Source: Halichoerus grypus
Taxonomy: Eukaryota > Chordata > Mammalia > Carnivora > Phocidae
Reading direction: 5' to 3'
NCBI RefSeq assembly: GCF_964656455.1
Contig: NC_135726.1
Location: forward strand, 1,684,001 to 1,748,000
Length of the DNA stretch: 64,000 nucleotides
Shown here: positions 45,602-58,024 of the stretch, in pieces
Layout of the letters: each line of letters opens with the position of its first letter
How positions within the stretch are numbered: the stretch's first letter is position 1
The notes under the pieces: generated by a model
Database searches by the model: none
The model's input: only the letters and a program-made list of their open reading frames with translations
What the model was told of the DNA's origin: nothing
Position numbers and translations under genes: made by a program

Positions 45602-48059
45602 TCTAATGGGACCTGGGCAGGTATATGACTTGACCGCCCACTTGAGAGCTGAGGTTTCTGAGGCCCTGCCGACAGGGCGTGAGGCCACCTGGGATGTCAA
45701 GTCCATCACGTCTGTGGGCATCACAAAATTGCTACCAGCAGGTGACCGGCGCCTCCAAGGGAAGGCGGCTCTGTACTGATCAGGACACGGGTCATTCGTT
45801 TGCAACAGAAATGGCTTAAAATAAACATGTTTTGACTCTTAAGAGGGCTGAGTTCGGTGGTGACGCTAGGTGAGAGGATTGGCTTGAGGCCGTCAGAAGA
45901 GATATCGAAGGAGGAAGTCACCAAAATGGACACGTTTCTGTTCCACGTCTAAGCTCATGTCCCCAGTCACTTCATTCATAATTAAGAGGAGTTTACTGAA
46001 CAGCAGAGCACATGTCCGATTGCATGGGCCCAGCCCTGACCCCCAAAGCTTGCGGTTCCCTTGCTCTGGGGAACGGTGTTTGAGAAAGCTCCCCAAGTGA
46101 CTGGCTTGGGTGGCTAGGGACAAGACCCTGGCCATCCCACTTAGCTGTTGTAACAAGCTCTATGGGCATTCTGGGAAACAGCCTCCAGGTTTTAATGGGG
46201 AAATTGAGGCTCACTTGAGAGATGGCGACTCGCCCAGGAAGAGGCGGAGATGGGAGAGAGAGCCGCTCTCTAACAGGAGGTGGTCCGCCAGGGCCCGGGC
46301 AGTGCTCGGTTCTCCTCTGATGTGTGCAGTTAAAGACAAGAAAAAGGGCCGCCTCACATCGGAAAGATCAAGTCCTGAACTGTACCGTTCAGTGAAAAAT
46401 CTCGTGCTATCAGACCCCGCAGTCACATTTGGATGGACGCTTCCATCCAAAGAGGCGCCCACTCAGACGTCCCGCAATTTCTGAGAACCACACTTGCAGA
46501 TTATGAAGGCATGTGGGGACTTGGAGAATGGGCTCTCTGGGCCGTCCCTTTCCACGGGGACTTTGGGGGCAGAGAAAGGCCCAAGGGTGCAGAGGGGCCT
46601 TGCAAGAGGAAGAGCAGAGCCTGGGCTTGGTTCTACCCACCACGCGGTAACACCGCGTCCCAACCAGAATTCCAGGAGCAGGTGGGAGAACTTTCATCCT
46701 TGTGTTTCATGCTGATGTAAGCCTTTCCTCTGAGGGCACGGACGCCTTTGAAAGTCTCCTGGTAGGTGTTTTCTTTTGTCAGTTATTTTTAAAAGCCGGT
46801 GTTAACCCTGGGACACTGAGATCCTCCCGGGAGCCACACCGAGCCTGGATGCATTGCACTGAAACCACAAACACCCCAAGAGGAAAGACGTGGCTCTCAG
46901 CCCTCAAAGCAATGGTACAAAAAACAAACACAGGCGCTCCCACTCCCTGTCCTGAGCGGCCGCCAGATGCGGAGGTCAAGGTCCGCAGGTTTGTGGGACC
47001 GGCTCTCAGTGTGGTGCAATCGTGGCTGAGGGCCCTATTGTGGAAACTCTGGCCCAAACTTGAAAGCTCAAAGACTCCTCCCTGTGCTTTTATGTTATTT
47101 TCTCATTTTTTAAAATACAAATGTGTAAGAAGTGCCCGGTTCCTGGCAAATTGCTGTCCCTCCCTCCCTCCCCTTCCCTTCCTAACTGGAGAACCAGAGA
47201 TGCTCTCTCCTGGTGGGCCGCAGGGCTGACTGAATCCCCTCCGCGCTGCCCCTGGGGACAAGACCCACTGCGAATCCTTACGTGGACCACCCCTGCCCAC
47301 CTCCCCACCCCCCACCCAGTCTGCACCAGCCAGGAGTCTGGGCCCCTCTCACCCCGTGTCTCCTCGGCGTGGACATCCCGCTCTCCCGCCCGCTGCCCTC
47401 TGCTCCCCCACCTCTCCGCAGAAACACTGGGAACACGAGGCACCCAGAGCCCTCGGCCTTCACCGGGGTTCCTCGTCCTGTGCGCTCGGCCTCCTGCCAG
47501 AAGGCACCCACCCACTCCATCTCAGTGAATGGCACCTCTACCCCCAGCGCTAAGGCCAGCCTCGAGGAGCCCCTCAGAGCCCCTGCCCTCACGCCCCGCA
47601 TCCCAGACAGCCGCGGATCCTGTTGGTGGCAGCCCTAGTCCGTCACGTGCTCTAGATCTGTTCGCTGTCCTCCGTGGTCTGTGCCGCACCCCAGCTGGAT
47701 TGCGCCGCTAGCCTCTTGAGGCCCCCCCTTCTTTCCAGCTCTCCCTGTCCCCGCCTAACCCACTCTTCTCCTACCACGCCTGCAGGTCAAGCTCCCTTCC
47801 GTGTTGGCCTCTGAGTGCGGGGTCCTCTCTGCCGGCATTGCTGCCCCACAGCTGTTTGAGTGAGCCCCCTTCTTCGTCCTCCTCCCTGCAGCCCTCCAGC
47901 CCTGCGCTTGGACAGGGCACTCATCCTGTCCCTGGTCCACGGCTTGCTTCCCTGCAAGGGTGGTGTCCTCATCTACCTGCTGACTTGCAGCCCAGAATAA
48001 ACACTCGTCTGTGGAAACTGAGTGAGGTACTCCGACCCATAACGCTCAGGTACTACCTG
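45602..48059. other. Intergenic DNA between CA5A and SLC7A5, first part
   Basis: No gene is recognised. It is mostly unique GC-rich sequence whose open frames lack domain motifs. No CpG island is present. Confidence 0.6.
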
Positions 48060-48265
48060 CCCTCTCCAAGTCAGCCAGGCGTGCTCTTGCCTTGGGCCGC
48101 GGGTCATGCTGTTCCCTCTCCTGGGAATGCCCTTCCCCTCCTGGTTCTGCTCATAAACTTCTACCATGCAAGGCTCAGCCCAAGTGCCTCCTCCGCAGTG
48201 ATTCTTTCCTCGGCACCTCCCCAGAGAACTGACCCTCTCTGTGCTACTGCATGTCCTATTGATGT
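48060..48265 (+). repeat. L2-type LINE 3' end fragment
   Basis: The text 'gctgttccctctcctgggaa', 'tgcccttcccctcctggttc' and 'gcaaggctcagcccaagtgc' follows the L2 3' pattern. The minisatellite begins directly after it. Confidence 0.65.
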
Positions 48266-48287
48266 GTGTGAAAGCAAGTGAGGGAGA

Positions 48288-49378
48288 GCGTGAAGCAGCA
48301 TGGAACAGCATGGAGAAGATGTGAAACAGCATGGAACAGCATAACCAGCATGGAGCACCATGGAGCGCTAGGAGCAGCATGGAATAGACATGGAGCAGAC
48401 ATGGAACAGCATGGAGCAGCATGGAACAGATACGGAGCAGCATGGAACAGCATAACCAGCATGGAGCACCATGGAGCAGCTAGGAGCAGCATAGAATAGA
48501 CACGGAGCAGACATGGAACAGCATAGGGCAGACATGGAGCAGCATGGAACAGACATGGAGCAGCATGGAACAGATACGGAGCAGCATGGAACAGATACGG
48601 AGCAGCATGGAACAGCATAACCAGCATGGAGCACCATGGAGCAGCTAGGAGCAGCATGGAATAGACATGGAGCAGACATGGAACAGCATGGAGCAGCATG
48701 GAACAGATACGGAGCAGCATGGAACAGCATAACCAGCATGGAGCACCATGGAGCAGCTAGGAGCAGCATGGAATAGACATGGAGCAGACATGGAACAGCA
48801 TGGAGCAGCATGGAACAGATACGGAGCAGCATGGAACAGCATAACCAGCATGGAGCACCATGGAGCAGCTAGGAGCAGCATGGAATAGACATGGAGCAGA
48901 CATGGAACAGCATGGAGTAGCATGGAACAGATACGGAGCAGCTATGAAACAGCATAACCAGCATGGAGCACCATGGAGCAGCTAGGAGCAGCATAGAATA
49001 GACACGGAGCAGCATGGAACAGCATAGGGCAGACATGGAGCAGCATGGAACAGACATGGAGCAGCATGGAATAGACATGGGGCAGTACAGAACAGCATAA
49101 ACAGCATGGAGCACCTCGGAGCAGATAGAAGCACCACGGAACAGCATGGAGCAGACATGGAATAGCATGGAACAGACATGGAGCAGACATGGAGCAGCAT
49201 GGAATAGACATGGAACAGCGTAGAACAGCATAAACAGCATGGAGCACCACAGAGCAGCTAGGAGCATCATGGAGCAGCATGGAACAGCATGGAACAGACA
49301 TGGAACAGCATGGAGCACCACAGAGCAGCTAGGAGGACCATAGAGCATCATGGAACAGCATGGACAGCATGAAGTAGC
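48288..49378. repeat. Minisatellite with 112-bp higher-order unit
   Basis: About 1.1 kb built from AGCATGGAAC / AGCATGGAGC / AGACATGGAGC modules of 10-11 bp. A higher-order unit containing ACAGATACGGAGCAG recurs at 48591, 48703, 48815 and 48927, exactly 112 bp apart. An earlier copy is at 48426 and a more diverged 3' part runs to 49378. Minus-strand open frames of up to 160 codons (Cys/Leu/His/Pro-rich) exist only because the modules lack antisense stops. Confidence 0.97.
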
Positions 49379-49616
49379 CTAGGTGTTTGGCCCTCACCAT
49401 AGAAAGCGTTGTGTAGGGTGTGAACAGTATCCTCCTGGAGATTTCTGAAGTATGGAACTGAATTCTCACCTCCCCAAATCTACCTTTCCGCTCTGAGTCC
49501 TGTACCTGACCTGGTGTGTGTGGCCTTGGCTCAGCGGCCACTGCGCCCACGGGGTCTGCGTGAGCAGCTCTGAAAGCCCTGGCTGCCAAGAGCATAGGTG
49601 TCTCCAGACTCTGCAG

Positions 49617-49620
<4 letters not shown>

Positions 49621-49652
<32 letters not shown>

Positions 49653-49836
49653 TTTTATTTATTTATTTGACAGAGAGAGGCACAGCGAGAGAGAGAACAC
49701 AAGCAGGGGGAGTGGGAGAGGGAGAAGCAGGCCTCCCGCCAAGCAGGCAGCCCGATGTGGGGCTCGATCCCAGGACCCTGAGATCATGACCTGAGCCGAA
49801 GGCAGACGCTTAACGACTGAGCCACCCAGGCACCCC
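49621..49836 (-). mobile_element. CAN-SINE (antisense), perfect target duplication
   Basis: It opens with a T26-like run (antisense A-tail) and AAAGATTTTATTTATTTATT, and ends at the complement of the GGGTGCCTGGGTGGCTCAG head. Identical 15-bp duplications AGACTCTGCAGGGTT lie at 49606-49620 and 49837-49851. The long homopolymer and perfect duplication suggest a recent insertion. Confidence 0.97.
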
Positions 49837-49851
49837 AGACTCTGCAGGGTT

Positions 49852-51744
49852 TTAAGAGCTACTCGAAAGGGGCACATCTCAGCTCTGACACTGCTTAGTG
49901 CCGGGTTATAGGATGTAGGATGAGTTCCCCCAACAATCCAGGGCAAGGTGGGAGCAAGTTCAGTGTGTGAGTCAGCTTGTCCGTGCTTTGTCTAGTACGC
50001 AGGCTGGGCTCACACGTCGGCCGCTAAGCAGTGAGATGCCTGGCCCCAAGTCCATGGAAATGTTAGAATGGATGTCAACAGGAAAAAAGCTCTTCTGTTT
50101 CCGCCATACTTAAGATACGTTCCCCGACTGTTGCACTGAAGATTAAGGCTGTGTATTTTTTCAATGTCAAGATTATACTGTATCAGAATTTCCTGTGTCA
50201 GTTTGGGAATTTTTTTTTCTTAGTAGCATTGAAATAGGGAAACTATTTTAAAGTAAAGTGAAATCTTCTGATCCTTTTACTAGATTCTGGAAATTCTGAG
50301 GGGGCCACCCTACAGGTGTTCCAGGTCCCTGAACATACAAACACAAATCAAAGATACAGACATCAAACAGCAGGTGTATAGCTCAGGCTTTACAACCGTA
50401 TCCGCGATTCCATAAGGAAACACACAGCTTCCCTGCAATTAACGTCCGACAACCATTTATCAAACACCTCCAGCCAGTGTGTACCAGTTAGTGTGCAAGG
50501 CAGTCGGGATATGTCCGTGAACAAAACAGCAAAGCACACGGGGTCCGGCCCTGGCGGGACGTGCATCGGCGGGGAAGGCGGTGCAGAGACGGGATGTAAT
50601 AAGCAAGTGTGGACTATGCTAGAGGTGACCAGGGCTCCGTGTCGCTCATGTTCCAGACGCAGACCCAGTGGTGAACCACGCCGGCAGCAGGGGCTGGAAG
50701 CATTGGATGCTGGAGACATTTGCACTGTGATTTCTGCCCCCCTGGCTGTGGGAGCCAGAGAACGTGGGGGGTCAAGGGTAAGGTCAAGGCATTGATGCAC
50801 GGCTCAGAGGACAGGGTTTGCTCTGCTGGCCTAGAAGTCTGGGGCGGACGTCGGGGGGAGAAGGTGGAGGGACCCCCCCAACCCCTTGCAGCTCCGACTG
50901 TTCCTCCGTGGCCTCAAGGTGTGAGAGCTACACTTTCGATTGGCGTTTTCCTTTTTCCACACCCCACTCACTTCTAGAACCTCCAAAGGGCCGAGTACGG
51001 TGACACAGATGCGTGTGTGGGCCACACTGCTACGTGGACAGGGTGGAAATGTCTGGGGTCAGACCCCCAGCAGGCAGGTGCCGCGCCTGGGGCCTCGGGG
51101 AGCCGGGGTGGTGTTGGGGCCCAGCGGGCAGGGCCTCATCCTGAGGCTGCCTCACTCATCCTAGCTGCCCGGGGTGGGGGCCAGAGGCAGCCTAGACCCT
51201 CCTGCCACTGCCCGTGTCCACTCGGGATGGGAGTAGCGATGGGAACAGGCTCTCCCTGCACTTCCTTCTTGTGGGCCTGAGCTGGCCGCGGGAGGCAGGC
51301 TGGCCACTGGGAACTACCTCCTTCCCTGCTGTATTCCACGGGTGAGGCAAATTCAGGGTGTGAGATGGCCTGGAGGTGGCCAGTCTGAGGCGGGAGGAGA
51401 CCTTGCAAGCTCACGCCTGTGTGTGCAGGTCCCCCTCATGGAGGCTGCCTGGCACAGCACTGCCTCTGTCCATCTGTCCCTCCTTCCACCAGAAGATGAT
51501 TCTGCACAGACGTGCTCTCCCAGCTGCTGGAGCCTTTGGCCCCCTCGGCTCAGACGTGCCCACAGGGAGAGCCAGGCCCCCCACGGAGCTGGGCGCACAG
51601 GGACCCGCGGGTGCTCAGCGAGATGGGCACTCTGGGGGAATGTCACGCAGACAGGTTAGCGAGCTCTAGCTGCGCCCTTGACAGGCCGACACGACTGGCC
51701 AGGTCCGAGAAGGGGCCCGGGCACGGGTGTCCACCCTTTCTATA
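49852..51744. other. Intergenic DNA between CA5A and SLC7A5, second part
   Basis: No gene or strong repeat is recognised. It is AT-rich to about 50.4 kb, then GC-rich. Overlapping open frames on both strands near 51.3-51.7 kb are GC-driven. Confidence 0.6.
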
Positions 51745-52145
51745 ATGTCTCAAGACCGGCTCAGGGCTTATTACAACAAAGCACAACACGCTGGGGGCTC
51801 TCCACACCAGAAGTTTATTCTCGCAGCATTCTGGAGCCCGGAGTCCAAAATCAGAGCCGTGTGTCCTCCGAAGCCGGTTGGAGAGGACCTGTTCTGCCTC
51901 TTCCTGCCTCTGGTGTCACCCATGGTCCTTGGCCATTCTCCACTGTCACTGTGTCTGGTCTTCACGTGCTATCTTCTTGTAGGGACACCAGTCACACTGG
52001 GCTGGGGACACCAGGCTGCAGGATGACCTCATCCTCCCTAGTTACCTCTGCAATCACCTATTTCCAAATGAGGCCACGTTCTGAGGTCCTGGGGGGTAGG
52101 ACTTCTATCTGTTGTTTTAGGGGGACACAATTCAACTAATATCCA
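51745..52145 (+). repeat. Interspersed repeat, same family as 40835
   Basis: The text 'gcttattacaacaaagcaca', 'cacaccagaagtttattctc', 'tctggagcccggagtccaaa' and the terminal 'gggggacacaattcaactaa' matches the plan of the copies at 40835 and 44666. Confidence 0.65.
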
Positions 52146-52909
52146 TTAAATAAGGTGGGGGCCACCTCCCAAACAAGCCTGTGCAAGGAGGTGCAGGACA
52201 GAGCCCAGCACTGGTTGCATATTATCCACGTGAAGAAATCAGACGAGGACCAAAATGTCCAACCAGTGTTCTGACTTGTTCCTCAGGCCTTTGGCATAAA
52301 CCCCCAGGAGAAGCCCTTAGTCCCAAACCCAGACCTCTTGGGGGGAAGACCCGATTGGCTTGGGTGGTCAATGGTTTGATGATCGACTGTGCCAGAGATG
52401 GGTGGGGCTGTTGACACCACCTGGCTGCAGGGCTCTCCGGTCGCTGGCCGGTCCAAAGGGTCTTCTGGAATGGTCAGTGATTGCAGGAGGGGAGACACAT
52501 GGCGGCAGCAAGACAGATGCACTTTCAGAGGCTCATCAGCTGCCTGACACAGACATTCCTGCCACTGAGACCACGCCCGGACGAGTGACCACAGCAGAAG
52601 ACGCAGTGAGGGTAGCGCTAGAACCACTTCTGCCCGTGTTTCCTCGGATGCACATTCCAGCTCAGCCCACGCTGGGAAAGTAAGCCAGGGCTGGAGGCCC
52701 GCACCCCGCGAGCCAGTCCCCCGTGGGCCCTGGAAGATCGCCTTTCTGGTGAGGTGCTTCACCCTCGGCTCCTCCCACCTGCCCTGCTTCATAAAAGAGA
52801 AACTGAGTCTCCAAAGCTGAGCGGGGCCCTGCCTGGAGCACCATTAACCACAGTGGTAGAGACCACACTTGAACCTAGGGCCGCCAAGTCCAGGCCGGCG
52901 CCCTTTTCT

Positions 52910-53330
52910 CTTTTCTTGAGGTTAAAATTCACGTAACATAAAAGTGACCGTTAGCCGTTTCAAAGTAGACAGTTCAGTGCCATTTAGCACGTTCACACTG
53001 TGGTGCAACCAGCACCCCTATCTGGTTGCACGACATTTCGTCTCCCCAAAGAGAACCCGCGATCAGCAGTCACTGCCTCCCCCCTCCCGCCGGCTCTCTC
53101 CCCCTGCAACTGCGAATGTACCTTCTGTCTCTAGATGCTGCCTTCCCTGGACATCCGCGTACGGGGAACCGTGCAATCCCGCGTGCCTGGCTTCTATCAC
53201 GGAGCGTGATGCTCTCACAGTTCACATGTTGGCGGCTGACTAATATTCCAGCGTGTGGTTCTGCCCCGCTTTTCTTCCCCATCTCTCCGCTGATGGGCGG
53301 GCCTGAACTCTCCCTCCCCGTTCCCTGCTC
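52910..53330 (-). mobile_element. L1 3'-end fragment (antisense)
   Basis: The text 'ttgaggttaaaattcacgta', 'gacagttcagtgccatttag', 'ttcacactgtggtgcaacca' and 'gcggctgactaatattccag' reads in antisense L1 3' order. Diverged. Confidence 0.85.
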
Positions 53331-55534
53331 TTGCCTCCTGCGTAATCCTCAAGAGCAGGGACTCTTCCTGAGCGCGTCCACAGGGCCAAGCTTGGGAACC
53401 ACGCTGAGCAGGGAGGCCCGAGCCCAGTGGCCGGTGGTAGGACTGCTTTCTGTTTTTCCCGTGGCTGAGCCCTTAATGCAAACCTAGCCCCAGGATCTCT
53501 CTAACCTCCCTGCTGTTACTCAGAAATTCCCTGGGGCTGTGGATCCCACCCGGAGCCACGAAGACTGTGACCATCTCCGTGCCTACGAACTTGAGAAAGT
53601 TGGGTGGCCTTGCTGAGCATGTGAATGGAGCCAAAAGGATTCTGTGAAGGGAAGTCGGGAGCTCTTTCCTCCCCGAGAGTGGGCAAGGATTCTGCCGGAG
53701 GGCAACGGACCTGCAGGGAGCCTCCAGGAGCAGCGGGAATGACGCTCTCCACGAACTAGAAGGATCCGTGAGCCTGGTCTGTCTGGCGCTAGAGGGTGGC
53801 TGGCACGGCTGCCCGTGTAGGAGGCCCACCCTGCGGCTGAGGCTGGGCTCGGCCCCCTCGTGAACGCGCTGGGCCTTATTTCTCCAGCCACGAACAGGGC
53901 CTCACGATGTTGCTGTAGGACTTAGATAACATACAGCATCTCCAAGTCCTGGCTGGGCGAACCACTCCACGTGCGGTCTGCTCCTGAACGGAACTTCATT
54001 TCAGATATTGCTGAGGGCCGTCCTGCCTTTTCAAGTGTGCGGACAGGAAAAACAAGCAGCTGAGCGCAACAAAAGCATGGCTTTTACAAACAAATTTCCA
54101 GGAAAAGAAAGGAAGCTTCCTTTGTGAAAAGGACACAAATATTTCTCGTGGGACTGGGAAGAGGCAGACAGGGGGCAAATTTCCACATCAGTGAGGGATT
54201 TTCGGGTCTGCCCTTTCCTGGGAAAAAGAAGGAGTTCAAAAGGAGAGCAAGGATCTGATACAGCTGTAAAGGCACAGGCCCTCGCCGGCTGGCGGGGCGA
54301 TTCAAAGCACAGCCCTGGAGCGGCAAACAGACTCACCGGCCCGAGCCAACAAAGGGACACCTCATTCCCACCCCTTGCAGGGCTCTGCCGTAATGCAGGT
54401 TACCCCGTGGGGGCGGGCGGCTGCCTTATCTCCGTTCTACCCCAAATTACTGCCCCTCTTTTACCCATGTGGAAGCTGAGGCCCAGGGTGACGCCCAGAC
54501 ACACGGTTGGAGGTTCCTTTCCAAGGCAGGCCACTGGCCGGGCTGCAAACATTGTGGCAGGTGTTGCCTGGGGCAGCTCAAAGCGTGTGCGCCCAGGAAT
54601 ACCCCCCGGGGTGGGAAGGAAGCCTTTTAAACCCTGGAGACAAAGTGAGCCCCTCCTCACTTTGGGAGCCAAGGGTCTGTCAGCGAGGCAGAAAATCAGC
54701 CTGCGTGCATGGTTTGCAAGTTCTCTTTACCTTCAGGGACAGGAGGCTTGCTTTAAGTGAAGCTCGCCGGGTGATGACTTTGCTGGAATATTTGTAAAAG
54801 ACACCGAACCCACTTCTGGTGATCGAGGGTTTGTCAGGCCATCCAACTCTCCCCGGGCGAGGGGCCCACACTTTTCTTCCCCAAGACCAAAAACATCAGA
54901 GTGTGCCCCCAACGGCAGTCGGACACGAAGCCAGGGGAGCAGGAGGGCAACTTCCCGTAGACTCCTGGCTTCCCTAGGGAGGAGTCGCAAGCCAGGCTCG
55001 GGGCAGCTCCGTGTGGGAAGGGGGCCAGAACTCAGAGCTCGCTCATGCGTGTGCCCTGGGGAGTTTCCTTTCAACCCTGGGGCTCTGGGACACGGGACCT
55101 TTAGAGAGACTGAGAACAAGGAAGAAGTGTATGCTCGCTGTGGAAAGTTTAGAAACAACAGGGAAATAGAAAGAAGAAAACGTCGCATGTAACACGCACA
55201 CACACTCGCACGCACACAAGGTGGTGGCTGCTCTCAGCACGTCGGGGTTCAATTCATCAAATTTGCCATTTTATAGACACCATCACCCCTGCTGGTGATC
55301 ACTACTGACGGAGTGGTTCCGGGACGACACTGTTCTCCGTACTCGTTTGTACTGGGAGCGATGATCCCCACTTGGAGCCCGGGAAACCCAGGCCCAGAGA
55401 GGGGCTGGATTTGCCCAGGTCCTTGAGCTGGTGACCCCAAGGACGTGGGGCCAGGGGCAGGCGCAGGAGCCTGAGTCGAAGCCTGAGGATTACACTGCTG
55501 CGTGAAATCCCCCCCGCCGTGTCCCCCCCAGGTT
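53331..55534. other. Intergenic DNA between CA5A and SLC7A5, third part
   Basis: Unique DNA with an antisense MIR-like stretch near 54440-54500 and a CA-rich run near 55195-55220. No exon or CpG island is seen. Confidence 0.6.
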
Positions 55535-55690
55535 TACGGAGATAGGATCGATGAGTACATTGTATTAGTTTCAGGCGCACCACGCGTAAGGACTCGTGGT
55601 TCGTATATGCGGCTGAGTGACCCCACAGCGAGTCTACCTCGCACCATCACCTCACATAGTTACCCGTTAACTCGGGTCCCTTGCCGACCA
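55535..55690 (-). mobile_element. L1 tail fragment (antisense)
   Basis: The text 'gtattagtttcaggcgcacc' and 'ccatcacctcacatagttac' corresponds to the antisense extreme 3' part of an L1. Confidence 0.7.
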
Positions 55691-56299
55691 CACCACGGCC
55701 AGCACTGACACTTCCGAGTCTGTGTCTTCAGACTCCCTATGCCCCTCCCTCGCCCTTCCCCACTTCCCATTTCCTGCACCCCGCATCTTGCCGCCAGGAA
55801 CCTGAACCCCAAGGCCGCTCTGGAGATTACAGGACTGCGCTCAGAAAGCAAGAAGAGTGTGCAGAGTGGATACGACACTGGCCCAACGTCCAGCCCATCT
55901 TCCGGCGGCTGGGGGGCTTGCGATGGGTTCTCTTCTGCCCAGATTGGCCCCAGAGCCTCTGGGGCTCCAAACAGGAGAGAGAGAGGCCGCCTAAGAGGGG
56001 TCGTGAATTGCAAGCCCCACAACAGATACGGCTCTCCCGCCGCGAAGCACAGTGTACACTTTCCTCCAGGGCAGTGCCGCTTCTTCAAGGCCAGTCCTCC
56101 CTGTTCCAAGAGGCCCTGGGAAACGTTCCTTCCCAGGAGAGGCACTGCCCTTGGGGCCTGGTTACACCCTCTACCTGAGAAACAGGAACCGCTCCTCCTC
56201 CAAAATGGCAGGTTCCCAGGTCTCGGAAAAATAGAAGGGGAGACCCCGTTTAGCCAGAGCACATCAAGAGTCCGCCAAATGGGGCTTTGGAATGTTACA

Positions 56300-56640
56300 T
56301 CCCATCCTCCTCTTCAATAAATCAAGACTAGATTGTGCCAGGAAAATACTCGTTCACATCCTGATTTTTCACGGTTCCCCCGTATTCCACCGACGGTCTG
56401 GATACAGCCACATTTACCAAAGCAAGTCCGTCGGCTCTTTGGTTTATTTCCAGTACTGGCCATTACGTTTTAAAGCTATAGTAAACAACCATGTAGCCAA
56501 AATACAGCTCACTCCTTACCCCCTTAGAGAAATTCCCAGAAGCGGGATAACTAGGTAGAGGGCATCACACTTTAAGGCTTTTGGCAGAAACTCCGGAGAA
56601 CTTTCCCTCTATACAAAAATGTCCAAGATATTCTCCCCAC
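56300..56640 (-). mobile_element. LINE fragment (antisense), old
   Basis: The text 'tttaaagctatagtaaacaa', 'agaaattcccagaagcggga' and 'taactaggtagagggcatca' matches an antisense L1 3' region of old type. Confidence 0.65.
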
Positions 56641-57335
56641 CAGCCCTCGTGAAAATAAAGGTCACAGCTTTTAATAAATTAGAAACTAGCGCTGGTTGGC
56701 GCTGAAAAGCTGCCCGTGAGCGGCCGCCTTCCATCTGTAGGACAAACAGCTCCTTGAGGACGCCACCAGTAGATGGCACTCTTTGCTGATACTTGAGAGT
56801 TGGATATTGGGTATTTCTTAAGAGGGTTCAGCTTGCCACAGAGAACTCTGAGATACAAATATGTCCGGGGCAGACTTGCAAGAGGAAATTGAGGACATTA
56901 TCAGATGAAAACCAATCGACGGCGTTGCGTAACAGTGGGACCCCGGGACCCCGGGGCATCTTGAGAGCACTCCTGGGGTGTTATCACCCAGCTCAGGAGG
57001 GTCTCCCGCATCTTCTCAGGAGCCCTGCGCTCGAGTCCCCTGTGCACGGCCCTGTGCACGTGCGGGGCCCTCTGCCTCCCTCTTTAATCCTCACCCCGGG
57101 AAGGCTAAACTAGACGGGTCTCTTTGCTCCCGCCAGGCATTCCAGGTCGTGGCAGCACCCGTTGGCTCATTACAGTTCCATGTGTGATTATCGATCTGCT
57201 CTCTTTTGTTGTTGGAGGACGCCCTCCCGCTCAGGTGCTGGAGGCCGGGCAGTGCCCGCCCCGGGGGACACACCCTTGCAGGTGTCTGCTGCCTGAGTGC
57301 AGGTGAGGTGTTGGGACCTCGCCTTAGAACGCTGC

Positions 57336-57341
57336 CACGTG
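57336..57341. promoter_or_regulatory. E-box upstream of SLC7A5
   Basis: A perfect CACGTG lies about 560 bp upstream of the SLC7A5 TATA box. MYC is a known activator of SLC7A5, but a hexamer match alone is weak support for binding here. Confidence 0.3.
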
Positions 57342-57896
57342 ATCGCCTTCCTTGAGAAACCGTAATCCATCCTGAGATGGCCTTCTTTCCACCTCCTGCT
57401 GGATTTGGGGGCAGGGTCCTCGGGGGGCTCCTTCCAGGCATCCCCCATGAAGTCAATATAAGTGAGCTTATGCAGACTTCTGGTTTCCCCAAGCCTGGGT
57501 CGCTGCTTCTAGCGCCGTGCCCCTGAACTCTGCTCTCTGCCATGGAGAGTCCCCGTAGGATAAAATGGTAACCGGCCCAGACAGGGACTCAGCTTGTGGC
57601 CTCAGACTGTGACTCCGTACCCCAGGCCCAACCTGGAGACTTCCCAGGTGGGCAGGAGGCGCAGACCGGGTCGGGGGTGGGGGATCGCCCCCGCCCAGCG
57701 CCCCCACCGGGCCCGAGCGCCCTGGCACGGGCCAGGCGGGCAGGCGCCCCAGCTCCCAGCCTGGGTCCCGGGCGCGGGGCCGAGCAGGTGCTTGCGGGCG
57801 CCGCGCGGAGCCGGACGGGGCGGGGCGTAGCCGGCGCCGCCGAAAGGAGGGTCAGCGGCGTCGCGGGGCGGGGCCGGGGCGGGGCCTGAGGCGGCG

Positions 57897-57902
57897 TATA
57901 AA
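57897..57902 (+). promoter_or_regulatory. SLC7A5: TATA box of SLC7A5
   Basis: TATAAA within GCGTATAAAGCC sits directly after the GC-box cluster. It predicts a start site near 57925-57930 and a 5' UTR of roughly 95-100 bases to the ATG at 58025. Confidence 0.75.
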
Positions 57903-58024
57903 GCCGGCGGCGCGGTGCGGCCTGACGCAGCGGCCGGCAGCCGCGCTCGGAGCCGGGGCGCGCGGGGAGCGGCGGCGGGCTGGCGGCGGCGCGCGCCTCG
58001 TGGTGTGGTCCGGCCGGCGGCGGC

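Noticed and set aside
48256..49351. Several 92-160 codon minus-strand frames rich in Cys, Leu, His and Pro
   Set aside because: They are translations of the minisatellite modules. The 112-bp unit is not a multiple of three, so frames shift between units, and there is no promoter or coding context.
48288..49378. CRISPR-like regular repeats
   Set aside because: There are no unique spacers between the repeats; the modules are contiguous variants of each other in a vertebrate genome. It is a minisatellite.
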